Source of the DNA: Cryptomeria japonica
Lineage: Eukaryota > Streptophyta > Pinopsida > Cupressales > Cupressaceae
DNA length: 64,000 nucleotides
NCBI RefSeq assembly: GCF_030272615.1
Contig: NC_081412.1
Coordinates: 685,512,583 to 685,576,582 of the forward strand
Reading direction: 5' to 3'
Part shown: positions 23,340-35,493 of the stretch, piece after piece
How the letters are laid out: each line of letters opens with the position of its first letter
Position numbering within the stretch: position 1 is the first letter of the stretch
Made by a program: the position numbers and the translations under genes
The notes under the pieces: model-generated
Told to the model about the DNA's origin: nothing
Seen by the model: the letters and a program-made list of their open reading frames with translations, nothing else
Database searches by the model: none

Positions 23340-24749
23340 GAAATGTAATAAGAAATGGAATTCTTCAAACAACGACAAATCAATTTCACTTTGTCATATG
23401 CAAACATGCTAGGGTTGGATCTAGAGCTTATTATGCATCACTTAAATGTCAGTCCATGAGCCAAACCAATTAAACAGAAATTAAGAAAGATGCATCCTCA
23501 TATCACTCTTCTGGTCAAAGCGGAACTAAAAAAATTATTGGATGTTGGATTCATTAGACCTGTCGCATATCCTTAATGGGTATCCAACATCGTTCCTGTT
23601 TCCAAACTAGATCAAAGTATCAGAATATGCACATACTTCAGAGATCTTAATAATGCATGTCCAAAGGATGACTTTCCTTTGCCTAACATTGACATCATTA
23701 TGGATTTAACTATTGGACACTCCATGTTTTCTCCAATGGATGGTTTCTCTGGATACAATCAGATAAAAATAGCACCTGAAGATCAAGAAAAGACAACTTT
23801 CACATGCCCATGGGGTACTTTCTGCTAGAACGTCATGCCTTTTGGACTAAAGAATGCAGGTGTTACATATTAGAGAGCTATGACAACGATATTCCATGAC
23901 ATGATGCATACATTCATGGAAGATTATGTGGATGACATATTGGCCAAATCATACAACAGAGAAGACCATATAAGAATACTAAAAAATATCTTTGACAAGT
24001 TAGAACAGTATAAGCTACAACTCAATCCCAAGAAATGTATGTTTGGTGTCACTTTAGGCAAGCTATTGGGATACATTGTTTCAGCTAGAGGTATCGAAGC
24101 AGATCTGGCTAAGGTCAAAGCAATCATAGAAATGGCATCTCCCCAGAATATCAGTCAACTAAGATCACTCCAAGGAAGACTGGAGTCAATCAGAAGATTT
24201 GTTGCTCAACTAGTAGATAAATACCAACCATTTACTTATCTATTGCACAAAACTATTAATTTCAAGTGAGACCATCAATGTGAGGACGCATTCAACAAGA
24301 TCAAGGCCTATCTCATGCAATCGTTCGTCCTAATGTTACCAATTCTAGGAAAGTTGTTGTTACTCTATGTATCAACCACCGAAGTATCATTAGGAGTTCT
24401 GCTTGCACAGCAAGACAATGAAGGAAAAGAGCGAGCCATTTACTACATCAACAGAACACTAGTGGGATACGAGCTCAACTATTCCCCAACAGAAAAAGCA
24501 TGCTTGGTAGTAGTTTTTGCTTCTCAAAAATTAAGACACTATCCACTATCTCACTCCATCAAGTTGATAGCTAAAATTCATCCATTGAAGTATTTGCTTA
24601 ACAAGGCAACATTAACAGGAAGATTAGCAAAATGGATCATGATCCTGAGTGAGTTTGATATTGAGTATGTGGACATAAAAGCTATCAAGGGGCAATTCAT
24701 TGCAGACCAACTAGCAGAGGCACCACTTCAAGATGATCGTCCCTTATAG
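23340..24749 (+). pseudogene. pol: Reverse transcriptase and first RNase H
   Basis: RT blocks are in order: KAELKKLLDVGFIRP, then YFRDLNNACPKDDFPLP, MDGFSGYNQI, MPFGLKNAG, and the catalytic YVDD at 23925-23936, then RSLQGRLESIRRF. The RNase H follows (VSTTEVSLGVLLAQ, YSPTEKACL, LTGRLAKW). Stops at 23574, 23826 and 23871 replace conserved residues (the YPxWVSN, TFCYNVMPFG and TYQRAM positions), with another near 24268. Frames before and after the stops agree, so point mutations alone killed it. RT would copy the element RNA and RNase H would remove it. Confidence 0.88.
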
Positions 24750-25358
24750 ATTGAGTTTCCCGATGTTGATATCCTAACGGTCACCACAAAAACATGGCAA
24801 TTATACTTTGATGGTTCATATACACAACATGGATTAGGAGCAGGCATTATATTCATCACACCACAAGGTCATACAATTCCAAAAGCATACAAATCAAGTT
24901 TTCCATGCATCAACAATACAACAAAATATGAAGCTTTGGTTACTGGTATCAAAATGGCTATAGAATGGAACATTACACAGCTACAAGTCTTTGGAGACTC
25001 TCAGCTTGTCATCAATCAAATTAATGATGATTACCAAACAAAGGATGAAAAGATAACGCCTTATAAAAAGATGGTTGATGATGTCAAGAAATACTTTGTC
25101 GAAATAACTTTTCAGCAGATTCCAAGGAATGCCAACAAAGCAGCTGACACCATGGCAACACTTGCTTCTTTACTTCAAACACAAGAAAATCAAGAGCGTT
25201 ACGAATTCCTGGTGGAAGAGTTGTTTTACCCTGCACATAATTGTCTTGATTCCCAAACTATTTGTCACCTTGTTGGGCATGATTCCTCCCGCTATGGCCA
25301 AACTTACACATACTTGAAAGATAATATATGTTGGCAAATGCACACTCCAATGAGATAT
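24750..25358 (+). pseudogene. Second (archaeal-type) RNase H
   Basis: After a TAG at 24747 the same frame gives LYFDGSYTQHGLGAGI, then KYEALVTGIKMAIEWNI and VFGDSQLVINQI, the D-E-D layout of a second RNase H. A duplicate RNase H of this type is described for the Tat lineage of plant gypsy elements. The domain ends near 25190 and is followed by the start of integrase (YTYLKDN), which is cut by a solo LTR at 25359. Confidence 0.82.
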
Positions 25359-26143
25359 TGTAGGTGATTGAAGTTTTTGTCATTGATGGCAACCTTACAA
25401 TCCTATGACACCGGCAAGGCAATTTATCGGCACTAGCAAGGTCAGACTCTACACCGGCACATAGACCACCGGCACTGGCAGTGAAAGGAAGCATACCGGC
25501 ATAGAAGCCGACATGAATTTTATTTATAATATATTTTGTTAATTATTGTAAAATCATTGTAAGCCGACTTGGAAAGTTGTAAAATGACTCATATATATAA
25601 GAGTTCATTGTAGAACATTGTAGTAATAATGAAAAGAAGATGGAAGGAGATTATTAGGCGAAATAAGGCAGACCTATTATGCGAATTATAGGTTAAGGGT
25701 TTATGTATGAAGCATAGCTATAAACCGGTACTGGATCTGGCATAGTAGATGCTATTTTGAAGCAGTACAAGACATTGGATTTATATAATCCATTTTGTAA
25801 GTCAGTGAGACATCCCATTTTGTAATTGAGTAGTGAGCTCTAGGCACTTGGCCTTCCTGCATGTGCAGGCCCCTATTGTAGCAGTAATATTCTCTTATTA
25901 GCTAGTAAGTGAATATTGTGGGTCACAAATCCCACCGAGGTTTTTTCCACACCGGGTTTCCTCGTTAAACTACTATATTATGGTGTGTTTTTCATGTGGT
26001 TGTTGTTATCTCTATTTATTTCATTATTTCTTGTTTACCGGTACACAGTATTAATATGCTTTACATGTTTTAAGTTAAGAAAATCATTTTACCGGTTAGT
26101 TACTGATTCACCCCCCCTCTCAGTATCTATAGGAATCCTAACA
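25359..26143 (+). repeat. Solo copia-type LTR inserted in the gypsy integrase
   Basis: It begins TGTAGGTGATTGAAG and ends ATCCTAACA, with ATAT on both sides (an imperfect or mutated target duplication). It carries repeated ACCGGCA words (25410-25500), a TATATATAAG box near 25592, and the local copia 3' module: CCACCGAGGTTTTTTCC...GGGTTTCCTCG (25932-25965), then GATTCACCCCCCCTCTCAGT near the end. No internal sequence remains, so it probably arose by LTR-LTR recombination after insertion. Integrase coding resumes directly after it. Confidence 0.8.
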
Positions 26144-27310
26144 ATATCCTCCCTTTTGACTTATCAAAGAACCAAAAGAGAAACTTTATTCACCAATCCT
26201 CCCATTATACTCTCGTCGTGGATACCCTTTTTAAACGAGTTATGGACGGTACACTTTTAAGATGTCTTGAGAAAGAAGAATTTGAGAAGACCTTAAATGA
26301 ATTCCATAATGACATTTGTGGCACTCATTCAAGTGGTCTTACCCTTTCGAAAAAACTCATACGCTTGGGCTATTATTGGCCAACTATGGAACGAGATTCT
26401 TTTCAGATAGCTAAAACATGCAAACAATGTCAGATCCATGGGAATTTGATTCATGCACCAGCACAAGAACTTAATGCTTTGGCAACATCTTGGCCTTTCT
26501 GCCAATGGGCTCTTGATCTAGTAGGAAAGATAAATCCTTCTTCATCAAATGGGCACAAATTCATCCTTGTAGCTACAAAATATTTCACAAAATGGATTGA
26601 GGCAGTACCTCTCATCAATATCACAGGAAAAAAAATTGTTGCATTTATCTTGAACTACATCATCTGTCGCTATGGACTACCCATGACCATTATCACTGAT
26701 AATGGGCGACTGTTCAAGAATCAAGATGTTCAAGAGCTATGTGAGAAATTAAAAATCCAACACAAATTTTCAACACCCTACTATCACCAAGGGAATGGGA
26801 AAGCAAAAGAATCAAACAAAACTATTCTGAAAATCCTCAAAAAGACAGTAAATGATGCTAGCAAAGATTGGCATATTCAATTGAACCCTGATGCATGGGC
26901 CTACCATACCAGTATCCGCACACTAATAGGTGCCACATCTTTCTCTCTTGTCTATGGATCAAAAGCAATACTGCCAATAGAAGTAGAGATACCTTCTCTA
27001 CGTGTATCATTAAAAGGCTTTATCCTAGATGAAGAACAATGAGTATCTAGATTGCAAGAGTTAAAATTGATTCACGAATGAAGACAAAATGCCTTTGATC
27101 ATTTAAAGGTATATCGACAAAGAATGTGTTGCAGTTACAATCACAAGGTCAAACTGAGAGCATTTCAAGTTGGAGAACTAGTACTAAAAGAAAATTCACG
27201 CAACCAGGTAGATTGAGAAAAGAAAGGGAAGTTTGAACTAGACTGGTTAGGTCCATTTGTGGTCACAATAGTATTTCGGTCAGGAGCATATCAGCTATCA
27301 ACATAGGAGG
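26144..27310 (+). pseudogene. int: Integrase
   Basis: Coding resumes after the solo LTR with LPFDLSKNQKRNFIHQ and proceeds through the HHCC zinc motif (HNDICGTH...CKQCQIHG) to the catalytic core: WALDLVGKI, ITDNGRLF, and QGNGKAKESNK. The third catalytic residue, Glu in the usual GQAEASNK, is Lys here (26806-26808). The C-terminal GPF...GAYQLS block ends near 27305 with stops at 27040, 27079 and later. The protein once inserted the element DNA; the Glu-to-Lys change alone would abolish this. Confidence 0.85.
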
Positions 27311-29156
27311 AGGATTAGCTTGACGACCCATCAATAGCATGCATCTGAAAAAAAATTATATCTGAAAAAACAGAAAAATCCACAAATAGTGAAAAAGTGG
27401 AAAAATCCAAAAACGGTGAAAAAAGAAAAACAAAAAACAAAAAAAACAATGGAAAATCAAAAAATACAAAAACACCAAAAACGGTGAAAAATAAATAAAC
27501 AATAAAAAAAATCAAATATGAGAAAAAGTGCAATAAAAGCAAATGGTGAAAACCTGGCAAACAAGTGCTATCTGTCAGCTAGCTCTTCCATCTATTAGAT
27601 CCTGCTTCCTTCCGCTTACATTCATTCTCCATCAGCATTGTTCATATCCATAATAAAAGCCTTTGTACATATGCAGGCATCACAGTTGATTTCTCACCAT
27701 GGTTTGGATCATTGGGTATATCATAATGAATTTGTTTCTAGGCCTGGGGCAAAATCCCGCACCTAGCTGGGGGCAAATTTTTTTATCATTTTGAGCTTAA
27801 TCAAATAGGTAGAACAATAGCTAGGCAACACTTGTCAAGTGAAAACTGAGACACATCCAACATTGAACACATGATCAAATTGTCAACCATCAAACTACCA
27901 AATATTAGTCTAAGCATATCACACACTTTTCAATGGATGATATCTTTTGGATAATGCTTTTAACACTTTGGTTCAACTTTTCTATCTTGATTTTCACTCT
28001 CATGATTTCTAAGTGACTCCAAGATGTCTTTGACTAGAGGAACAAGGAAGGAACATGATATTTTTCTTGTCTGTTGTCTGTAAATTAATCATTATTATGT
28101 GCAAATTTATCTCAGGACATGATCACCAAAGTATCATTGAAGACATTTCCAATTTGCATATAAAAATGGTTAATACTGCCTATTTATGCAAGCAACACTT
28201 AGGTCATCTTGGTTTAATTATACCTTGATGCTTGTACTAACTTGCAATATCAAAAATCCAGGAAATAAGTACTCAGGTCATCATGGTTCAATTATACCAT
28301 CGATGTTTGCACTCACTTCCCATATTTAAAAAAAATCTAAATGATGACAAAATGCAATAACCCAGTGACTGGTTTGATCATAGCTTTGCATTTGCATTTG
28401 CATTTAGCTTTCATTTCATTCTTGCATGGGATCACACAAGCTCATCTTATCCAAGGTCACATCTATCACAAGACTCATCACAATATCATGATAAGTGTAT
28501 ACACAATCAGATTGGTTACTCATCTCTCTCCAAATATTGTCAACCCAACGCAAATCTTATGCTACCCCTCAACAGAACCAACATCAACATATTTGAATCT
28601 TCCTGCAACCTTATATCGACAAAATGCCAATTCTTTATCCAATCAACCTTATCAATTCTATAAATCGATCGCATCTAATCTATTCTATCATGTCTTATAA
28701 ATGATGTATCTTTCCTGGAACCAGACTTTCTAATCAAGTCTTATACAGGATATATCGTTCCTAAAACCAGACGCTTTGATCATATTTGTCTTATATAGGA
28801 GGTGTCATTCCTGAAACCAGACTAAATCTTGATCTTATCAATGTAATCAATCTTGTCGAATTTCAATCAAGGTCTATCAATCATAACATCGAGAACCGCA
28901 TCATCATGATCAAAGAACTCACACCTTCATCAATCAACATTGCAAAAATCAACTCATTTCTAATTAGGAAATCAATTTCGCAACGATTCAACCATTCCAA
29001 AGGTCAGTTATCTCAATTGATCTCTCGAGGGGACATCATCGTACCGTAATTTATCAATCAATGTCCGGGACATCCTATCGAACCAATATCATCATCAAAA
29101 TGAGATTATTCTTTGAATCAACGCATCATCACACCTTGCTTCAAAGAGGGGCAAAA
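27311..29156 (+). other. 3' untranslated region of the gypsy element
   Basis: No coding signal. 27340-27560 is very A-rich with repeated GGTGAAAAA words. Two imprecise copies of GGTCATC(T/A)TGGTT(T/C)AATTATACC lie at 28201 and 28276. Three copies of a TCTTATA...TTCCT(G/A)(G/A)AACCAGAC unit lie at 28690-28830. The polypurine tract AAAGAGGGGCAAAATA (29142-29156) ends it. Confidence 0.65.
28690..28830 (+). repeat. Three-copy direct repeat, ~50-base spacing
   Basis: The unit TCTTATA(A/C/T)A(T/G)GA...TTCCT...AACCAGAC occurs three times with variable spacers. Confidence 0.75.
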
Positions 29157-30315
29157 TATATACACCTAAAAATGGTCTCAAGATAATTAATTGAATAAGC
29201 AATTATTGAATTAATCTCCCTTCCCAATTTAATTGAATTCATTAGCAATTTGATTAAATCCCTTTCATCTACTTATTAATAAATCTAAGGATTTATTTAA
29301 TAGGTTCATTTCAATAGTCCCCTTTGATTAATTAATCCTCCCCCCATTTAATTCATTTCTTCTAATCTCCTAATTAATTAAAATAAATCAATTTATGAGT
29401 TGTTGAAAATTAATTAGTCTTTTCCTATTATTTGAATTTTTAAATTCAAATTACCCACATGCCTGCTAACTTCTAACCACCTAACCTAACCATCCCTCTA
29501 GCCTAACCCATTCTACCTAACTCTGGGTTTAACTAACCCTATCCTATCTTGTACATCCTAACCTCCTTATCCTAACCTCCTATTGTGTGGATATTCTCCC
29601 CTTGAGACACATGGCGCTTTGGCCACATGTCTCCTCTCTTGGACACTTGCCCTCTCATGAGCAAGGCTCCTTGACACTTGTCACCATAGAGATGACAAGT
29701 GTCCCTCCCTCCAACCTCTTCTCCAACCTCCTCCAGTTTCACCCTTGATATCTTCAGACTCAATCTTGACTGTTGATTCCTGCCACCTCACCCCTCGCCT
29801 TGGAAATCTTATAAATATCCCCCATTTTGGAGCACAAAGGATCTCATCTCATATCAATTTAGGCATTGTTACTATAGGCATATCCATTCTAGCATATCAT
29901 TTGAGCATTGTTATTATAGGCAATTGCATCTTAGATCTAGTTTAATTTGATTATTTTCTAGCATAATTATTGAATCATGTAGCTTAATCAATCTCTTTTC
30001 TAGCTTAATTGCATCATCATCATAGCTTAATCATGCACATCATTAGCTTAATTAGACTCTTGGATCAATCTTTCATAATCAATCTCATCTAGCTTGCATA
30101 TCATATCATTTCAAATCCTCCATCTAGGTGTAGTCAAGTCACTGGGATTGCTTATCCAGATCTAAGAGAAAATCCATACTCACATCTCTTAGGAGGTGAT
30201 AGGTCACTTTGTCATGATTTATCTTTCATTTGCTTTTAATTTGCTAACCATTCTTGTAATGATCTATTGAGTGTTTGTGTTGTAGCTGCAGGTACCCTAC
30301 TTCACACACACAACA
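29157..30315 (+). repeat. 3' LTR of the Tat-type element
   Basis: It starts TATATACACC (the TG end mutated to TA) and ends CACACAACA. It matches the 5' LTR closely throughout, including the 11-bp hairpin (29673-29703) and the TATA box (29810-29817). AAGTC follows. Confidence 0.88.
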
Positions 30316-31320
30316 AAGTCAGTTATAGAATTTCTTATAAATCCATCGGTTAAAGGATGTAATAAGTTATGCAATTTATCTTTTAGAACTTAGTGTGCTC
30401 TATTTTGTATCTTGAATAAAGGAAAGGAGATTCCATTTATGTCACCATTGTTGTTGTGAGTTCAATGTGTTGATGATGCTATTATAGTTCTTAGATTTGG
30501 TTAAGTTTCTAGAAGCTCATCCAAGGGGGCCCACTTGGGGAGCGTTCCATCTTTATTGAATTATTAAGTTCATTTTTGTCACTTAATTTCTTAGTTTATT
30601 GTCCTACAGCCACAAAAATTCCATTTTGTGTCTGTTCCTACAACCAAGTGAAATAGAGTATTATATTTTTAGTTAGTCATTAGGCGAGTGGTTGCTTCAT
30701 TTAGTTCAGGTATAGGGGGCCTTCTATACAGAGTAGGGGTGGAAACAACGTTCCTATAGCTTTGGTGTTCCCACTTCTCCTTTGGTAACCATAGAGCAGA
30801 CACCATATATCGTATACCACATCTGGAAAAACCACACAAGACATAATATAGCATAGTTCTAAATTGACCACAGGCCTCAGTAGTGGTGGCTGCTGACAAG
30901 TGAGAAATGAGATGCAACCTCTGCTACTACTGGCTTTGGCTACTGTGGCTATCTAGGCGGCTGCTTCTTGGTAAATAGAACCAATTGCTTCATATACAAC
31001 TAAATAAACCAAATAATCGATATCTTAATCAGCCAAAGCCTGCACGGTGAAAGCTTTTCCTTCTCGCCGACCAGACAACCAACCATTCTTTCTCTCACTG
31101 CAGGGTGGAAAATGAAGATCGGGGGTAGTCCAAGGGTTGGACTACGGACCCAACCGCCAAGGTGGATGATTTGGGGGGCGCTCTCGTACGGGAAAGGAGG
31201 GAAAGATTCATTAAGGAAAGATTCTTCGTTGAAGAATGTCGTTGGTATCTGCCCAGAGAGTCGCTCGTTAACAAACTCCTTGGTCCACTGGGATGATGAT
31301 GCCAAAGAGGACTGCGACTT
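30316..31320. other. Unassigned stretch after the gypsy element
   Basis: Frames at 30669-30917 and 31000-31305 (both minus) match no family I know. GC content rises after about 30640, and the piece may belong with the mitochondrial fragment that follows. Confidence 0.35.
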
Positions 31321-31324
31321 TTCA

Positions 31325-31462
31325 GGATGTGTATATAGTTTGACACCTGCCCGGTGCTGGAAGGTTGGAAGGAGAAGTGTAGCTTTGAATGGAAGCCCCG
31401 GTAAACGACGACAATAACTCTAACTGTCCTAAGGTAGCGAAATTCCTTGTCGCATAAGTAGG
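31325..31462 (+). rRNA. rrn26: Fragment of mitochondrial large-subunit rRNA in nuclear DNA
   Basis: The words GACACCTGCCCGGTGCTGGA, GAAGCCCCGGTAAACGACG and TGTCCTAAGGTAGCGAAATT occur in the order and spacing of domain IV of bacterial-type LSU rRNA, the region of helices 67-69. The variant ACTCTAACTGTCC and the ending TTGTCGCATAAGTAG fit the plant mitochondrial rather than chloroplast version. Similarity stops abruptly after 31462. Only about 140 bases of a gene of more than 3 kb are present, and the flanks are retroelements, so this is a mitochondrial insertion (NUMT) or transposon-captured piece and non-functional. Confidence 0.82.
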
Positions 31463-31860
31463 GTCCCTCGCTCGGTCCAACTTCCTTTCTTTCTTCGGGT
31501 AGTCCTAATATAGTCAACCAGCTAATACACCAAACAACATAGAAAGAATAACAACCCACTTCAATCCATCATTGGACCCACCCCCCGCTAGTACAGAGGT
31601 AGGGGTTAATAGGATAGAATGATGTCAGTAAGGTAACATTAAATTTCATGCTTTCTATTAGTTTCCTATTAGTATCTTCAAGGTTAACTTAGCATTCCTC
31701 ATGAGTTTCTTAGTGCACATATAGCACAGACCTGTTTCAAGCTATACGTACCCAGTTTGACAAGTAAATGTGTCCCTGTTAGTAAATTAGTAACCATGTG
31801 GTATAGGGAATTGAACCACTAAGTCAAGAATATATGTTTATGTTACTAAGGCATTATTTG
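31463..31860. other. Unassigned stretch
   Basis: The first 180 bases remain GC-richer than the surroundings and may be further organelle-derived sequence. After about 31640 it is AT-rich with no recognisable feature. Confidence 0.35.
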
Positions 31861-34860
31861 GAACCAACACCAATTGATAAGCCACTTCACTTATTTCTTA
31901 GCAATCCATAACAAAATTGACTTGAGCTTCTCTTTATAACTTTCCTTGATGGAAGATTATTTATATGTGTGCAACCTATAATACACCATATCCACCACCA
32001 CAAAAACTTCTCTTGGTATTCTTCTTATCAGCATATATATTTTGTTTTCGATTAAGGAAAATCAGGTTTTAAGGGACTCGAAACCCGCTTACATATGTAT
32101 CTTTTGTTAATTTTGAGCTTACTACAAGTTACATTTCGATGTCCTTAGAATATCTTGTCTATGTTCAACAAAATCTTTTATTTCTAGTGCTCTACTATAT
32201 GGTAAAATTAAATTTTAAAAAATAAAGAATCATATCCAAACAATATATTGAAAGGGGACACACCAATCATCATGTTCTAGAAAGTGGTGAGTAGTATTCC
32301 CCAAGATGCAACCATTTAACTCGAGTTAATTGTTGGCTAGAGACATAGTTTTTGAGATATTATTCAACCCACTTGTTCACTATCTTTATTTGACCATGTG
32401 TTTGACAATGGTAAATTTCGCTTGGTGTGAGATTGACACCAATAAAGTGAAACAAATCCTTCAAAATGCATTGTGAAATCTATTATCTCAATTGTTGATT
32501 ATGCTCCTAAACAATCCATCTAATTGGAACACTTCCTTGACAAACAAATCAAAAAATAAGGGGCCATAAAATTAACAGAGATAACATGAAATATGCATAT
32601 TTAGACAATCTATCAACTACAACATAAATGAAATCTTTCCTATGTACTTTGAGCAATTCTATGATGAAATACATAGAAATACTTTCCCATTTTTTTCCAA
32701 TAGAATGGGAAGTGGTTGAGTAATCTTGTAGGAAAAACTTAGTCCCTTATTCTATTGGAAAGATGCATGCTCTTTGATAATCATAGGAACACCTTCCTTC
32801 AATCCTCTCCATGAAAAAATATCTCTGATTTTCTTATATGTCTTGAAGAATCATAGATGTCCCACTAGTGGTGCATAATAATAAGCTTCCAAGATCTTAT
32901 TATTAATCTTCAACTCTAGTAAAATGTACTACACTTTGATATTGTAGAAATTATCCTATTTTCAATTGTATAATTGTCATCCCTCTCCACTCTATCAAGA
33001 ATATCAATAGCAAATGAATTATTTGCATACTTTGTCATAGTAGTGACTCTCCAATATACAGATGGTAGAAATGTAATTGTCGGCTTCCTAGAAATTGCAT
33101 CGAAAAAGATATTGTCCCTTTTACTTATTAAATGTCAAAATTATATGCTTAGCATTTGCTAACCCACTTTTGTTTCCTATCACTCAAATCTTGTTGACAA
33201 AGGAAAAAAATTAAATTATTATGATCTGATTTGACAAAAAGTCTTCCACATAGTAGAGATAATTGAACTTTTCTAAAGTATGCATTATCGCCAACATTTA
33301 CTTCTCATAAATTGAGAGCCCTTTTCTACAATATTTGATATTTATACTCCAAATTTAATCTATGGTGTATTCTCTTTGAGATTGAATATCTCTAACATCT
33401 ATTCTTGATGATCACATTCTATAACAAATGAAAGTGAGAAATATAGAATTTTTAAGTACAAGTCGCATGCTCATTACCTCCAACTTTCAAATGTAGCTTT
33501 TGCATCTTCTGTCCATTCAAATGATCCTTTCTTGGTCAAATTTGTTAGAGGTACAACAAGTTATGAAAACCCCTTAACAAACCTCCTATAATACCTACAT
33601 GAATCAAATAAGCCTCTTGGCTGAGTCAAATTTGTATGAGGTGGACAATCAAGAATAGCTTAGATCTTCTACTAATCCACTTGAAATGCTTTGGCACTTA
33701 TTATTTGCCATTAATATAAAAAAATTATCTTCCCAAAATCACAATTGGACATCTTTGCAAAGAAAGAGCATTTCTCAAGTATATACAAAAATATATCTAA
33801 ATATTTCAAGTGTTCCTCCCATTTTTCCCTATTGATTAGAATGGCATAAAAGAAAACCAAAATAAAATTTCTCAAATTCTTACCAAAAATATGGTTCATA
33901 CATTATTCGAAAGTTGTTGGAGCATTGGTAAGTCCAAAGGTATAACTAGGAACTCAAAGTGCCCACAGTGACAACAAAATTTTTCCTATTTTGAATATCT
34001 CGTTCCCTCATGAAAAATTGATGATAGCTAGACCTCAAGTCAAACCTTAAAAAACATAAAGCACTATCTACCTCATTTATCTAGGATAGTGGGTATCTAT
34101 TCTTTAATGTCTTCTTATTCAAATCTTTGTAATCTATGCACATATGAATAGTACCATCCTTCTTCTTCACTATCACTATAGAAGGTGCAAAAAGGATGGA
34201 ACTTGGTCTAATGTATCTCATATCCAAAATTTCCTTAATATACTCCTCAATCTCTTTTTTTCAATATTCTAAGATGGTGGCATGGAGTGAGCATAATAAT
34301 CTTTGACCATGATTCCAACTCTATGATATGTTGAAACCTTCTATCTAGTGGTAGTCTAGAAGACATGTCATTAAAAACTACCGTATTCTTATCCAAAACA
34401 AATTGTATATCGATATAAAATGAAATATGTTTACCCTTGGAAGGCTCCTTTGACATCACCAAATAACTAGCAACCCGTACAACTTGTCTCTTGCAAAAAA
34501 ATTATTTGCAGCCTTCTTGTAATCACTTGATGAGCTCCATATTTATTCTTTTTAGAATTACACCCTTCCCATCATATTTTAACTTGAGTTCCATTGATTG
34601 ATAATTCATATAGTACTCTTCCAAAGATTTTATCCAATGTGCACCTAAAACCATGCTAGTATCACCTAAACCGATAACATCCAACTTTTGAATCCTCTTG
34701 TTGCATGGTAGATTGTAACCATCAACTAAATTGACATTGACGCCTTCAAAGTATCCTATTTTTAGTATTCGTATCTTTATTAAGCCTTTTTTAGAGTTGT
34801 AGACCTCAAGATCACTTGCAAACATAACGATTCCTTCCACAAGAGAGTATGCAAGATAAT
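31861..34860 (-). pseudogene. pol: Decayed Ty3/gypsy pol (protease to integrase C-terminus)
   Basis: On the minus strand the order is intact. Protease tail: SMVLGAHWIKSLEEYYMNYQ, like the GMDVVLGxQWL block, at 34840-34523. RT N-terminus: LPLDRRFQHIIELE at about 34360, then [20 protein letters not shown] at about 34140 and FDLRSSYHQF near 34030. RNase H is very worn (33400-33000). Integrase core words: KEGVPMIIKEHASF, LIDCLNMHISC and EVFQLDGLFRSIINN between 32860 and 32430. The C-terminal RLHTYK...KEKLKS part is near 31970-31900. Stops and shifts occur every few dozen codons. The protease-RT style resembles the chromovirus branch rather than Tat. No LTRs of its own were found. Confidence 0.78.
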
Positions 34861-35493
34861 GAGCTTTCTTGAATATTGAGATATGAGATATGATATATAT
34901 TACAAATATACAATCACCTTGGTTATATAGTTAAGGTGTGATATAGTAAGAAAAACTAACTTGTGACAAACATTAAATGCCTAATGCAAATATTAAATGC
35001 CTAGGTATCTAAAGTAAATGAGGTGTGCATGGCCCCATTATAACTAACTTCTAGAATGTTACATAGGATCTAAATAACTTAACGTGTGAATATGCGACCC
35101 CATCACTAGATAATTACAAGGTATAAGACCTTGAATAGGTACTAGATAATATTAATTTTGACACCTCCTTTATTGAAACTTAGGGTGATTTAATAATTAT
35201 ACAAATGATGCAATATTTAGGGATGGGTCTCTACTACTAGGCCATGTTAGGTACCCTATGTACAAATGATTTCTCAAAGATGGAGGAAAGAAAAAAAAAC
35301 ACATGGGAAAAAATCTCCTCCCTAAAAGAGAGAATGAAAAAGAAGATCATATACAAGTGATAAAATAATTGATGTCTCTTGGAGATCTCATCAATACCCC
35401 ACAAGAACTACATTCACCATAAATATATAATTGAAATATCCCCATAAGAGATAAAGAGGGAGACTAAGAAGCCCCATTCTAATGAATAATATA
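34861..35493. other. Unassigned AT-rich stretch
   Basis: No coding signal, terminal repeat or RNA gene is seen. It could be the gag region of the decayed minus-strand gypsy element, worn past recognition. Confidence 0.4.

Larger units (their letters stand above)
16000..30315 (+). mobile_element. Complete but dead Tat-type Ty3/gypsy element
   Basis: The 14.3 kb element is bounded by near-identical LTRs (16000-17172 and 29157-30315) and flanked by GAGTC (15995-15999) and AAGTC (30316-30320), a 5-bp target duplication with one change. Order inside: primer site, 2.2 kb leader, gag, protease, linker, RT, RNase H, a second RNase H, integrase, 1.8 kb 3' untranslated region. The second RNase H after the usual one, RT with YVDD, and the CX2H-type gag knuckle fit the Tat lineage. 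Many single stop codons, one frameshift in protease and a solo LTR in integrase make it inactive. Confidence 0.88.

Noticed and set aside
31000-31559. Overlapping frames on both strands around the rRNA fragment.
   Set aside because: They overlap non-coding rRNA sequence and match no known organelle protein.
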